A DNA stretch of 64,000 bases from Marivirga tractuosa DSM 4126. Lineage in GTDB: Bacteria; Bacteroidota; Bacteroidia; Cytophagales; Cyclobacteriaceae. The notes beneath the pieces were generated by a model that saw only the letters and a list, made by a program, of their open reading frames with translations, was not told the origin of the DNA and did no database searches. The stretch is from assembly GCF_000183425.1 (NCBI RefSeq), contig NC_014759.1:3255001-3319000 (forward strand), written 5' to 3'. Both the position numbers and the translations under genes were made by a program. Shown here piece by piece: positions 44,682 to 53,390 of this stretch. How positions within the stretch are numbered: the stretch's first letter is position 1; the number at the start of each line of letters is the position of its first letter.

Positions 44682-45665
44682 TTAACCAATAGGCACTTGT
44701 TTTAATATTTTCTCGATGATGTCTTTAGTAGTAACACCATCTGCCTCTGCTTCATAATTGAGCAAAATTCTATGGTTCATCACATCATAAGCTATTTCCT
44801 TGATATCTTCTGGCAATACATAATCCCTGCCTTCCATATAGGCAACAGCTTTTGCACTGAGATTTAAATTAATACTGGCTCGAGGAGATACTCCGTATTG
44901 GATATATTCTGCTTCTTGCTTCAATCCATAATCTAAAGGAGACCTTGTGGCATATACCAATTCGATAATATAGCGTTCCAATGATTCAGAAATCTCTACC
45001 TGATTGACTTGGTCTCTAATGCTGAATATTTCTTCTTTAGTTAGAATGGTATTAACATCTTTATTAAATGTCATATTTGACATTCTTCTCATTACTTCCA
45101 GTTCCTGAGATTTTGTTGGATAACTCACAGTTACTTTCAACATGAAACGGTCAACCTGCGCTTCTGGTAGTGGATAAGTTCCTTCTTGATCCACTGGGTT
45201 TTGTGTCGCTAACACTAAAAATGGTCGATCTAAAGGAAATGTAGTTTCTCCAATGGTTACTTGCTTTTCCTGCATCGCTTCTAACAAAGCAGACTGAACT
45301 TTTGCTGGAGAACGGTTTACCTCATCTGCCAAAACCAAGTTTGAGAAAATAGGTCCTTTCTTTACTTCAAAGTTTCCCTGCTTCTGATTGTAAATCATGG
45401 TTCCGATTAAATCAGAAGGCATTAAATCTGGCGTAAACTGAATGCGTTGAAAATCCAAATGCAAAACATTTGCTAAAGTATTAACTGTTAAAGTTTTGGC
45501 AAGTCCAGGAACACCTTCCAATAAAACGTGCCCATTGGTGAATAAACCGATCAATAAACGATTGACCATATATTCTTGTCCAACTACTACTTTAGCTACT
45601 TCAGACATTACGTCCTTTACTTTCTGTTGCAATGCGCTTTTATTCTCTATCTGTGCTTCTTCCAT
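44682..45665 (-). CDS. MoxR-family AAA ATPase
   Basis: 327 residues. Walker A GVPGLAKTLT (about 55-64), Walker B NLVLADEVNRSPAKVQ with the MoxR-type continuation LLEAMQEKQVTIG, sensor 1 LVLATQNPVDQEGTYPLPEAQVDRF, and a lid domain with YGVSPRASI. MoxR ATPases act as chaperones in metal-cofactor or complex assembly, usually beside DUF58 and VWA proteins; none is visible downstream here, where a terminator follows. It is therefore an orphan within this window, preceded by apt 129 nt upstream. Confidence 0.94.
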   Translation of the reverse strand: MEEAQIENKSALQQKVKDVMSEVAKVVVGQEYMVNRLLIGLFTNGHVLLEGVPGLAKTLTVNTLANVLHLDFQRIQFTPDLMPSDLIGTMIYNQKQGNFEVKKGPIFSNLVLADEVNRSPAKVQSALLEAMQEKQVTIGETTFPLDRPFLVLATQNPVDQEGTYPLPEAQVDRFMLKVTVSYPTKSQELEVMRRMSNMTFNKDVNTILTKEEIFSIRDQVNQVEISESLERYIIELVYATRSPLDYGLKQEAEYIQYGVSPRASINLNLSAKAVAYMEGRDYVLPEDIKEIAYDVMNHRILLNYEAEADGVTTKDIIEKILKQVPIG

Positions 45666-45794
45666 GATTGCTTTATAAATCTCTTTTTGTTATCTAAATA
45701 TTAATAATTAACTACACAAAATTTTTGCATTTGGCATTAAATATCAATGTATCTCATTTAGTGCCTAATAGGCTCTATTTGAATTTCAAATATA

Positions 45795-46325
45795 TTAATA
45801 AGTAACGATACTATAAACCGCTTCATTTTCTTTGGCTAGCTTTTTTTTGCCTTCCAAAAACCCTAACTCAATCAGAAAAGTAAAGTTGCCTACTTTTCCA
45901 CCTAATTCATTCACTAATTTGGCTGCTGCCAGGGCTGTACCTCCTGTAGCTAGCAAATCATCATGAATCATTACTTTTTGTCCTTTTTTGATAGCATCCT
46001 TATGAATTTCCATAGTGGCACTTCCATATTCCAAATCGTAAGAATATTTGATGGTTTCATAAGGTAATTTTCCTTCTTTCCTTACGGGTACAAAAGGAAC
46101 TCCTAATTTCTCTGCTATCATCATTCCAAATAGAAAACCTCTGGATTCTACTCCTACTATAACATCGATCCCGTCAGTTTTAGCTTTCTCTACAAACCAG
46201 TCAACAATTTCTGTCACTAATTTTGGATGAGAAAGAACAGGCGTTATGTCTTTAAATATGATACCGGGTTTTGGAAAATCAGTAATATCTCGAATTTGGT
46301 CATTGATTTTTTCTGCTAATGTCAT
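45795..46325 (-). CDS. apt: Adenine phosphoribosyltransferase
   Basis: 176-residue purine salvage enzyme converting adenine and PRPP to AMP. FPKPGIIFKDITPVL at the N-terminus, VGVESRGFLFG, VRKEGKLPYETI and the PRPP loop MIHDDLLATGGTALAA are all present, with expected length. The threonine aldolase gene ends 20 nt upstream on the same strand, so the two may be one transcript. Confidence 0.97.
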   Translation of the reverse strand: MTLAEKINDQIRDITDFPKPGIIFKDITPVLSHPKLVTEIVDWFVEKAKTDGIDVIVGVESRGFLFGMMIAEKLGVPFVPVRKEGKLPYETIKYSYDLEYGSATMEIHKDAIKKGQKVMIHDDLLATGGTALAAAKLVNELGGKVGNFTFLIELGFLEGKKKLAKENEAVYSIVTY

Positions 46326-46345
46326 AATGAAGGGTAAATGGGGTT

Positions 46346-47362
46346 TTAAATAGCTTTTAATTTTTTGATTAAATCCTCAAGCATATCATCATCAAAATCG
46401 AGATGTGTTACAAATCTAACGTCAAGCTTTCCAAAAGGAACAGCCAAAATTCCCTTTTGCTTTAATTTATTTACAAAATCAACTGATAATGCATTATTTG
46501 CGAGTTTGAAAATGACGATATTGGTTTCAACGGGCATTACTGAGTCTACAAATTTTAATCCGTCCAGTGCTTCCGCTATTGCTTTTGCTCTTATATGATC
46601 ATCTTCTAGTCGCTTAATGTTGTGGTCCAAAGCATAAATGCCTGCAGCGGCTAAAAAGCCGGCCTGTCGCATTCCACCACCCAAGACTTTCCTTACTCTT
46701 CTGGCTTTTTTGATATCCTCTTGAGTTCCTAATAATAAAGAACCAACCGGACAGCCCAAGCCTTTGGAGAGGCATATTGAAATAGTATCAAAATGCTTAC
46801 CATATTTTTTGGGGTCATCATCTGTGGCAACTAGTGCATTGAATAATCGTGCTCCATCCAAATGGAGTTTCAAGTTTTTATCTTTACACAGTGAGCTAAT
46901 CTTTTCAATTTCTTTGAAATCATAAACACAGCCACCGCCTTTGTTCATGGTGTTTTCTAGTGAAACTAAGGTTGAAATGGGAGCGTGCACATCATCAGGA
47001 TTGTTGATGTTATCTTGTATCATATCAGCAGTTATCCTACCTCTATCCCCATGTAATAATCTAACGGAAGCAAATGAATTATAAGCAATTCCACCTCCCT
47101 CGTATAAATAAATATGAGACTTTTCATCACAAATGACTTCAGTATGCGGTGCAGTATGCACTCTGATGGCAATTTGGTTGGTCATGGTACCGCTGGGACA
47201 GAAAATAGCAGATTCCATTCCGAAAAAATCAGCAGCTTTTTGTTCTAAAGCATTTATGGTGGGATCTTCTCCAAAAACATCATCCCCAACTGGGGCAGCC
47301 ATCATGGCTTCCTTCATTCCAGTTGTTGGTTGGGTTATAGTGTCACTTCTTAAATCTATCAT
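46346..47362 (-). CDS. Low-specificity L-threonine aldolase (GntG family)
   Basis: PLP enzyme cleaving L-threonine or L-allo-threonine to glycine and acetaldehyde. 338 residues: IDLRSDTITQPTTGM at the start, GDDVFGEDPTIN, CPSGTMTNQIA, the HLDGARLFNA motif with PLP-binding Asp, and the Schiff-base Lys in CLSKGLGCPVGS. Length and motifs are standard. Upstream of it is the two-hairpin repeat element copy 2 (47425-47480) in the gap to the 86-residue hypothetical gene. Confidence 0.93.
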   Translation of the reverse strand: MIDLRSDTITQPTTGMKEAMMAAPVGDDVFGEDPTINALEQKAADFFGMESAIFCPSGTMTNQIAIRVHTAPHTEVICDEKSHIYLYEGGGIAYNSFASVRLLHGDRGRITADMIQDNINNPDDVHAPISTLVSLENTMNKGGGCVYDFKEIEKISSLCKDKNLKLHLDGARLFNALVATDDDPKKYGKHFDTISICLSKGLGCPVGSLLLGTQEDIKKARRVRKVLGGGMRQAGFLAAAGIYALDHNIKRLEDDHIRAKAIAEALDGLKFVDSVMPVETNIVIFKLANNALSVDFVNKLKQKGILAVPFGKLDVRFVTHLDFDDDMLEDLIKKLKAI

Positions 47363-47424
47363 TTTAATTCAATATTCAATCTGTCCATACTTTAAATCCA
47401 TCAGTTATGAATTTAGCTAAGATT

Positions 47425-47480
47425 CCGGTCGGTGTGCCACCGACCGGGGTAGCCGCTATGGTTGGTGGCACACCAACCAT
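47425..47480 (-). repeat. Two-hairpin dispersed element, copy 2 (inverted relative to copy 1)
   Basis: Hairpin 47425-47447: perfect 10-bp stem, loop TGC. Hairpin 47458-47480: perfect 10-bp stem, loop GCA, whose reverse complement is identical over 23 nt to arm 1 of copy 1 (24744-24766). The 16-nt centre of the other arm is also shared. It fills most of the gap between the stop of the 86-residue gene and the threonine aldolase start. Confidence 0.75.
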
Positions 47481-47497
47481 TCTAACTTTAAATCACT

Positions 47498-47758
47498 CTA
47501 AGAAACTTTCTCAAACCAATGCGGTAGTTTCACCTGATCTGTATAGAATTTTTTCCTGCTGTGGTTACTATCGAATGGGACAATTTTTTCTATTCGATCA
47601 GTTTTAGGATGATAGAAGGCTTCCACGTAAAAGTCATTCAATAAAAAGAGATTGACCTTATAGCGATAGTATCGAATAGAGGTTACAAATTCTCCATCGA
47701 CATATAAAGTCTTTATTTTCTTGAATAAACTTAAATTTACAAATTCTTCTACCTTCAC
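47498..47758 (-). CDS. Small conserved-looking hypothetical protein, 86 aa
   Basis: I do not recognise it. The sequence is basic, soluble and beta-rich (TLYVDGEFVTSIRYYRYKVN, LLNDFYVEAFYHPKTDRIEKIVPF), ending KLPHWFEKVS. Starting 4 nt after the stop of the GNAT-nitrilase fusion gene on the same strand, it is almost surely its operon partner, and may act with it. The pattern of long beta strands with aromatic residues suggests a single small domain, possibly of the type that recognises or wraps a partner. Confidence 0.7.
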   Translation of the reverse strand: MKVEEFVNLSLFKKIKTLYVDGEFVTSIRYYRYKVNLFLLNDFYVEAFYHPKTDRIEKIVPFDSNHSRKKFYTDQVKLPHWFEKVS

Positions 47759-47762
47759 CGAC

Positions 47763-49280
47763 TTACTTCTTTTTAATGGTGTACAAATCTTTTCTTCTAT
47801 CCTTCAAATTACGCACGCTTCCGTAAGTATGCAATTCTTTTAGCAAATTAACATCTACATCTGCAATTACAGTCATTTCTGTATTGGGTGTGGCTTCTGT
47901 TTTCACGCCATTAGTTGGGAATGCGAAATCAGATGGCGTAAAAACCCCAGATTGAGCAAACTGAATATCCATATTATTTACTTTAGGCAAGTTGCCTACA
48001 CTACCCGCAATCGCAACATAACATTCGTTTTCAATAGCTCTTGCTTGAGAGCATAATCTAACTCTCATATATCCATTTTGTGTATCGGTTAAAAATGGTA
48101 CGAAAAGTATTTTAACTCCTTCGTCAGCTAAAAGTCTTCCCATCTCAGGAAATTCTACATCGTAGCATATATTGATTCCTATTTTACCACAGTCGGTATC
48201 AAATGCTTGTATTTTCTTTCCACCTGTCATACCCCAAGCACTCACTTCTGCCGGTGTCATATGGATTTTCTCATAAGTCTCACTTGTACCGTCTCTTCTG
48301 CATAAAAATCCTTTGTTGTATAATTTCCCTCTATTCATTACCGGCATACTCCCTGTAATGATGTTGACATTATAATTGATGGCGTATTCCTGAAATATCT
48401 CCTTTAGTGGCTCAGTATATTTAGCTAACTCCCTAATAGCGGTTGCTTCATCCAAATGATTGAACTCTGCCATCAATGGTGCATTGAATAATTCTGGAAA
48501 TAATATAAAATCGCATTGATAACCACTTACCACATCAATAAAGAACTCAATTTGCTCTTGCATTGCCTTTAAAGAAGGAGTAGGACGCATTTGCCATTGA
48601 ACTAAACCCAATCGAATAACTGTCTTTGGAATATGAACATATTCCTCAGAAGGTTCATAGTAAATGTTATTCCATTCTATGAGGGCTGCAAATTCAGCCG
48701 ATTGTTTGTCTCCTGGTAAATAACCTTTTAAAACCTTCTTAACATGGAAATCATTAGATAATTGGAAGGATAAAGTTTTGTCATAAACCTCTTTCGCAAT
48801 TACTTTTTGGATGTATTGCTTTGGGGTAAATTTCTCAGCGTACTTAGAATATCCCGGAAGCCTACCTCCGGCTATAATTGACTTAAGGTTTAATTGTTCG
48901 ACTAAATCTTTTCGGGCATCGTACATTCTACGACCTACCCTCATCCCTCTAAAGTCAGGATGTACAAATACATCTATACCATAAAATACGTCCCCGTCAG
49001 GATCATGCGTATCAAAGGTTTCGTTTCCAGTAATTTCTTTATAAGTATGATTATCTCCAAATTTTGAGTAATCTACCACAATGGATAATGCACAGCCCGC
49101 TACTTGTCCATTAACTAAAACGCATAATTGCCCTTCAGGAAATTTATCAATCAGTGTTTTGATGTGTTCCACTTCCCATAAATCATCCCATCCCGCATAA
49201 GCCTTTTTCATAGACTTAAGTAAACTTCGGTAATCCTTTAATTTGAGATTCTCTAGGGTAACAATAAAATTGTCTTGCAT
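47763..49280 (-). CDS. GNAT acetyltransferase-carbon-nitrogen hydrolase (nitrilase) fusion
   Basis: 505 residues in two enzyme domains. N-terminal GNAT domain (about 10-205) with acetyl-CoA motif RGMRVGRRM (111-119). C-terminal nitrilase-superfamily domain (about 222-505) with intact catalytic triad Glu263 (FPELF), Lys338 (YEKIH) and Cys372 (NICYD). Homologous fusions are widespread in bacteria and eukaryotes, but the physiological amide is unknown. Fusion suggests acylation and amide hydrolysis of related molecules, for example in metabolite repair. The 86-residue gene follows by 4 nt. Confidence 0.92.
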   Translation of the reverse strand: MQDNFIVTLENLKLKDYRSLLKSMKKAYAGWDDLWEVEHIKTLIDKFPEGQLCVLVNGQVAGCALSIVVDYSKFGDNHTYKEITGNETFDTHDPDGDVFYGIDVFVHPDFRGMRVGRRMYDARKDLVEQLNLKSIIAGGRLPGYSKYAEKFTPKQYIQKVIAKEVYDKTLSFQLSNDFHVKKVLKGYLPGDKQSAEFAALIEWNNIYYEPSEEYVHIPKTVIRLGLVQWQMRPTPSLKAMQEQIEFFIDVVSGYQCDFILFPELFNAPLMAEFNHLDEATAIRELAKYTEPLKEIFQEYAINYNVNIITGSMPVMNRGKLYNKGFLCRRDGTSETYEKIHMTPAEVSAWGMTGGKKIQAFDTDCGKIGINICYDVEFPEMGRLLADEGVKILFVPFLTDTQNGYMRVRLCSQARAIENECYVAIAGSVGNLPKVNNMDIQFAQSGVFTPSDFAFPTNGVKTEATPNTEMTVIADVDVNLLKELHTYGSVRNLKDRRKDLYTIKKK

Positions 49281-49332
49281 AATAATGATTAATTGGCTTT
49301 TGAATTGAAGCCTATAAAAATACGTTTAAAAA

Positions 49333-49378
49333 GAAAAAACCACAGCAATATAAGCGAATTTCACTTGAGCTGTGGTTT
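49333..49378 (-). terminator. Terminator after lipA
   Basis: On the minus strand AAACCACAGC and GCTGTGGTTT form a perfect 10-bp stem with a 22-nt loop followed by a T-rich run. Confidence 0.75.
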
Positions 49379-49397
49379 CAAAATATTTTTGGTTCTC

Positions 49398-50285
49398 TTA
49401 AATTGGAACGTTTACGTGTCTTTCAGCATGGTAAGAAGAACGAACTAATGGACCTGACTCCACATATTTCAAACCTCTTTTCAAACCTTCTTCTCTGTAC
49501 ATATCAAAAACTTCAGGATGCACATATTCAATCACATCATGATGTCTTTTGGTGGGCTGTAAATACTGGCCAACAGTTAAAATATCACAACCATGGGCAA
49601 CTAAATCATCCATGGTAGCAAACATTTCATCTTGTGTTTCACCTAAACCCACCATGATTCCGGTCTTAGTTCTTTTACCGTATTCCTTAGTAAGCTTAAT
49701 TTGGTCTAAACTTCTTTGGTATTTAGCCTGAGGTCTCACCCTTCTATAGAGACTAGGAACAGTTTCAATATTGTGAGAGACTACTTCCTGTCCTGCTTCA
49801 ATCATTCTATAAAGAGCATCCCATTTTCCTTTTACATCTGGGATTAAAGTCTCTATTGTCGTTTCGGGAGATAATTCTTTGGTTTTAACAACAGTCTGAT
49901 ACCAAATTTCAGCACCTCTGTCTTTTAACTCATCTCTATTTACTGATGTTAAAACGGCATGTTTTACACCCATTTTTTTGATAGCTTCTGCTACCCTCTG
50001 CGGCTCTTGCTCATCATATTCAGGTGGACGACCAGTTGCCACTGCACAGAATGAACAACTTCTAGTACATACATTTCCCAGAATCATGAAAGTGGCAGTT
50101 CCTGCACCCCAGCATTCTCCCATATTTGGGCAATTTCCGCTTTCGCAGATGGTGTGCAATTTATTTTCATCCACAATCTTGCGAACATTTGCATACTCTT
50201 TACCCACAGGTAATTTCACCCTTAACCAATCCGGTTTTTTATTCTTCTTTTTTTCTTCTTGGCTTACTACCGGTAAATCTATCAT
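49398..50285 (-). CDS. lipA: Lipoyl synthase
   Basis: Radical-SAM enzyme inserting two sulfurs into octanoylated lipoyl domains. 295 residues. Auxiliary cluster Cys47, Cys52, Cys58 ([12 protein letters not shown]) and radical-SAM cluster Cys73, Cys77, Cys80 (CTRSCSFC); the C-terminal RSSYHAE supplies the conserved Ser ligand. It makes the cofactor needed by 2-oxoacid dehydrogenases such as the fused E1 encoded at 53-55 kb, although lipB and the E2 gene are absent here. The membrane-protein gene 25 nt upstream may share its transcript. Confidence 0.97.
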   Translation of the reverse strand: MIDLPVVSQEEKKKNKKPDWLRVKLPVGKEYANVRKIVDENKLHTICESGNCPNMGECWGAGTATFMILGNVCTRSCSFCAVATGRPPEYDEQEPQRVAEAIKKMGVKHAVLTSVNRDELKDRGAEIWYQTVVKTKELSPETTIETLIPDVKGKWDALYRMIEAGQEVVSHNIETVPSLYRRVRPQAKYQRSLDQIKLTKEYGKRTKTGIMVGLGETQDEMFATMDDLVAHGCDILTVGQYLQPTKRHHDVIEYVHPEVFDMYREEGLKRGLKYVESGPLVRSSYHAERHVNVPI

Positions 50286-50310
50286 ATCAAACTATTAATC
50301 GATTCTTAAT

Positions 50311-51030
50311 CTATTTTCTTGACCCAAACAGTATACTTACAAATGCAGCTGGGTAAAAGTTATAATTTTTTGTACTTGTTGGGACTATTTCTATTTCTCT
50401 ACCAAAAATTTCAGCTAAAAACCCCACCTCAAATCCAGTTACTTTGCTTTTAAATGATCCAAATTCAAATAGCAATGAGGCTCTTAAATGTGCACCCAAT
50501 GCAACTTCCATTTGGTCTAAACTTGAAAAATAGCCAGCTGATCCTAAAATGGCAGTAGAACCAGCTCCGTTTATAAATTGAGAATAGGTTACTAAACCAC
50601 CTCCTTCACTTCTTAATAAATAAGGGGAAACCAATCCTAATGTAGGACCTCCAGCTACAACACCGTTAATTTGCACTCCTTTTTGCTCTGCTTTTTTAAA
50701 TAATAACAGATCATAACCATACATTAAGCGTGTACTTACAAGGTATTTTTCTTTGCCTTCATAAAAGGATGTGCCGAAAATTGACGGAGCTTGTCTTCTT
50801 CTTTCCTGCGGGTGTCTGATATTGGCAATCTCTATACCAAATGTATGAAAAATACGGTCTGATTTTTTATAGCTATATCTGAAAAAACCGCCAGAGACAA
50901 ATCCACCATTAGTAGCTTTACTGACTCCGAAAAGGAATTCTTGACCATAGTCAAATGGATCATCCTTTTGACTTTTTGCTTCCGCCAAAAGGAAAAGTAG
51001 TAAGGAAGAAAATATGATCAGTTTTTTCAT
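50311..51030 (-). CDS. Outer-membrane beta-barrel-like protein of unknown function
   Basis: About 239 residues from ATG 51030 (MKKLIIFSSLLLFLLAEAKSQ signal peptide); ATG 51051 would add seven residues. The mature part alternates short hydrophobic strands and polar turns (GFVSGGFFRYSYKK, TFGIEIANI, YLVSTRLMYGYDLLLF, GAHLRASLLFEFGSF, GFEVGFLAEIFG) and ends AAFVSILFGSRK, as expected for an 8-10-strand outer-membrane barrel. No family name can be given. It lies 25 nt before lipA on the same strand. Confidence 0.7.
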   Translation of the reverse strand: MKKLIIFSSLLLFLLAEAKSQKDDPFDYGQEFLFGVSKATNGGFVSGGFFRYSYKKSDRIFHTFGIEIANIRHPQERRRQAPSIFGTSFYEGKEKYLVSTRLMYGYDLLLFKKAEQKGVQINGVVAGGPTLGLVSPYLLRSEGGGLVTYSQFINGAGSTAILGSAGYFSSLDQMEVALGAHLRASLLFEFGSFKSKVTGFEVGFLAEIFGREIEIVPTSTKNYNFYPAAFVSILFGSRK

Positions 51031-51093
51031 TTCTGTTAAATAATTCCACAAATTTAAGCTTTTAAATCAAACGATAAAAAACTCTCATAGTTT

Positions 51094-51498
51094 ATGATAA
51101 CTTCATCAATAAAATACATACACCCCTTAAAAACAAATGCCACCCATAATCGTTCCGGCAATTCTTTAATTACTGATGCTCCCATCGATAATAATGGGGA
51201 AGGAGCTTATTTTTCCCCAACAGACCTAGCTGCTACTTCTCTTGCTAGCTGCATGTTAACTGTAATGGGTATTTATGCTGATCAAAACAATTTAGAATTA
51301 GGTGAGATTAAATGCGATTTACAAAAGGAAATGGCAGCTAACCCACGAAGGATAAAAGTTATCACAATCAATATTGACTGGAAAACCAATTTGCCTGAAA
51401 ATGAAATTCAGAAATTAAAAAATGTTGCCTTGAATTGTCCAGTTTCAAAAAGTTTGCATCCTGAAATTGAGCAAAACATATCCTTTAAGATGCTGTGA
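51094..51498 (+). CDS. OsmC-family peroxiredoxin-like protein
   Basis: 134 residues of the OsmC/Ohr fold. SPTDLAATSLASCMLTVMG carries the first (peroxidatic-type) Cys on the central helix and LNCPVSKSLHP the second, the usual two-Cys arrangement. It likely reduces organic hydroperoxides or handles reactive thiols in the cytoplasm. It is divergent from the outer-membrane-protein gene and convergent with ytxJ, another thiol-related gene. Confidence 0.9.
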   Translation: MITSSIKYIHPLKTNATHNRSGNSLITDAPIDNNGEGAYFSPTDLAATSLASCMLTVMGIYADQNNLELGEIKCDLQKEMAANPRRIKVITINIDWKTNLPENEIQKLKNVALNCPVSKSLHPEIEQNISFKML

Positions 51499-51534
51499 TT
51501 TTTTCTCACTTTTAGAAACTACTAGTGGTCTTGA

Positions 51535-51876
51535 TTAAGCAGCAATACCTGACTTCAAGTTTTGATAACTGATTCCCATATGTGAATCATCATAAACACA
51601 TGCACCATTTTTTATTAGCAAAATTTGTGGAGACTGATGCATTACACCAAATTTTTCAGCAACTGCATTCGAAATATCACGATAGGAAATCAAATCTAAA
51701 TAGTAAGCTTTCACTTCGCTCATTTCACTTTCATTCCAACTTCTTTCTAATCTGTTCAATGCCATAGCACTGATAGAACAACTTGTACTATGCTTAAATA
51801 TTACTACAGGGTTTTCTTTAGAATCTTCTATGATTTTGTCTAGCGTATCTATGTTGTCTAACCTATTCCAATTCAT
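51535..51876 (-). CDS. ytxJ: YtxJ bacillithiol-system redox protein (monothiol bacilliredoxin)
   Basis: 113-residue thioredoxin-fold protein. The active-site segment is IFKHSTSCSISAMA with single Cys33, and LDLISYRDISNAVAEKFGV plus SPQILLIKNG complete the fold. YtxJ proteins are proposed monothiol bacilliredoxins removing bacillithiol from proteins. Together with ypdA at 23.6-24.6 kb it indicates a bacillithiol economy. The gene follows the DKLM-repeat protein by 12 nt on the same strand. Confidence 0.92.
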   Translation of the reverse strand: MNWNRLDNIDTLDKIIEDSKENPVVIFKHSTSCSISAMALNRLERSWNESEMSEVKAYYLDLISYRDISNAVAEKFGVMHQSPQILLIKNGACVYDDSHMGISYQNLKSGIAA

Positions 51877-51888
51877 GTTTTTAAATCT

Positions 51889-53316
51889 TTAATTATGTTG
51901 TTCTCCTGATTCAGCCTCTTGCTTTTTCCATTCATTTGGGTGAACGGAATTATCCCAAATTTGGCCTTCATTTTTATCTCGTTTTTCCTTACGCTTTTTC
52001 CTTGTCACATAATTTGGTTGGGTATTATCCGTCCAGATACTGCTGAAAAACAAGGAAACAGTCTGAAAAGTTTTAGCTAAAAACGGAACCTTAGTATTTT
52101 CTGCTGCTAATAATTTTGTACCAGGATGTGATTCACTAGTTACATAAAAGTGTCTTTGGTAATCGCCTTCCAATTTTGAAATTTCCTTGCTAGTTTCTTT
52201 CATTTCATCAGTAGGCTTTTTTCGCTCCAATACGGTCAGTAATCTGTCATCATGCAAATCCTGCTTTTTAGGTTTATTGACTGTGGCCGTCATCAATTTA
52301 TCATTATCAAACTTCTTACGATCAGGATTGGCAGGAGTTGCTGTCATGAGCTTGTCATCATCAAAAGGCTTTCTATCTCGGTCTCCATGCTGCGCTGTCA
52401 TTAATTTACTGTCATCAAAAGGTTTTCGTTCCCTATTGGCTGGTTCGGAGATCATTAGTTTTTTATCATCAAATTTGTTCCTTTTCCCATCTTTCACTTC
52501 AACGGTCATTAATTTATCTCCATCTGGCTTATTTGATTTATAATCTGCGTGTTCAGATACCATCAACTTATCATTATCCATTTTAGCATAATCCTCTTTC
52601 TTTTTTCTGAACATGATTTTATCATCATCCATTTTAGGATCTAAATCAGGCACGGAAGCAGTTTCCAATTTATCGTTATCAAATGCTTTTCTATCCTTAT
52701 CTTTACCCTTGCTATATAGCTTTTTACCATCTGCTTTGCTTCTTTTGTCCTTTTTTGGAGCTTTAGATAAGGTTTCCGATGGGTCATTTAGGTTAATAAG
52801 TTTAGGAGAATCTTGTGGCCCTCCATTTTGGAGGTTAACATTTTTTGGTTTTCTCTTTTTTTGTAAAACTGGGCCTTCATCTGCAATTCTACTATCGTAG
52901 GGGATCAAGGGTTTTTCTAGTTTTGAAGGGTTAGTGATAGCCTTTCTATCTGCAGATTTATAATTTGGTTTATTGTCGTATGTTTGTCTTTTAGGTCTTT
53001 TGTCTGGATTATAATCTTTGGTTTCGTAATCACTTTTTCTTGCTTTAAACCACATTACCTTATCCCAATCCCATTTAAATGGATTTATGACAATTACTTT
53101 ATTGCTTCCTCTATTGGGATTGCCTTTTGCTTTCCGCCTTTTAGAAGTCCTGATTTTCTTATTGTCCATTTTTTCAGGGCTGCTCTTTTCTGAAACCTCA
53201 AGTTTTTTTCCACTAGTATCCTGTCCGAAAGATTGAGACGGGAAAAAGAGGAGACTTGCCATGAAGAAGGTAAGACCAAATCCTAATGAATAGTAATATG
53301 TTAAATGTTTTATCAA
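51889..53316 (-). CDS. Secreted, highly charged protein with DKLM tandem repeats
   Basis: 475 residues with a signal peptide (ending SQSFGQ, about residue 32). The mature protein is very rich in Lys, Asp and Arg. Residues 208-365 contain about nine imperfect repeats of 17-18 residues with the core (F/M)D(N/D)DKLMTA; earlier parts carry a conserved-looking NPFKWDWDKVMWFKARK and the end is again basic. I know no family for it. It could be an intrinsically disordered envelope or matrix-binding protein. It sits between ytxJ (12 nt downstream) and the E1 gene (74 nt upstream), possibly in one transcript. Confidence 0.8.
   Translation of the reverse strand: MIKHLTYYYSLGFGLTFFMASLLFFPSQSFGQDTSGKKLEVSEKSSPEKMDNKKIRTSKRRKAKGNPNRGSNKVIVINPFKWDWDKVMWFKARKSDYETKDYNPDKRPKRQTYDNKPNYKSADRKAITNPSKLEKPLIPYDSRIADEGPVLQKKRKPKNVNLQNGGPQDSPKLINLNDPSETLSKAPKKDKRSKADGKKLYSKGKDKDRKAFDNDKLETASVPDLDPKMDDDKIMFRKKKEDYAKMDNDKLMVSEHADYKSNKPDGDKLMTVEVKDGKRNKFDDKKLMISEPANRERKPFDDSKLMTAQHGDRDRKPFDDDKLMTATPANPDRKKFDNDKLMTATVNKPKKQDLHDDRLLTVLERKKPTDEMKETSKEISKLEGDYQRHFYVTSESHPGTKLLAAENTKVPFLAKTFQTVSLFFSSIWTDNTQPNYVTRKKRKEKRDKNEGQIWDNSVHPNEWKKQEAESGEQHN
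52222..52695 (-). repeat. Coding tandem repeat array, about 9 units of 51-54 bp
   Basis: Encodes residues 208-365 of the DKLM-repeat protein. DKL-like cores fall at residues near 215, 232, 249, 267, 286, 303, 321, 339 and 357. Outer units are diverged; the inner three (about 296-345) are most alike, which suggests recent duplication. Confidence 0.75.
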
Positions 53317-53390
53317 AATTTTCTTCTAAACCATCAATTTACTGCCAATTTCTCGGAATATGAATTTTTTATTATGTCAGATATTACATT

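Noticed and set aside
52187..52900. Open frames opposite the DKLM repeats that look like repetitive proteins
   Set aside because: The repetition is inherited from the real minus-strand gene, which has a signal peptide and consistent repeats; the antisense frames have neither.
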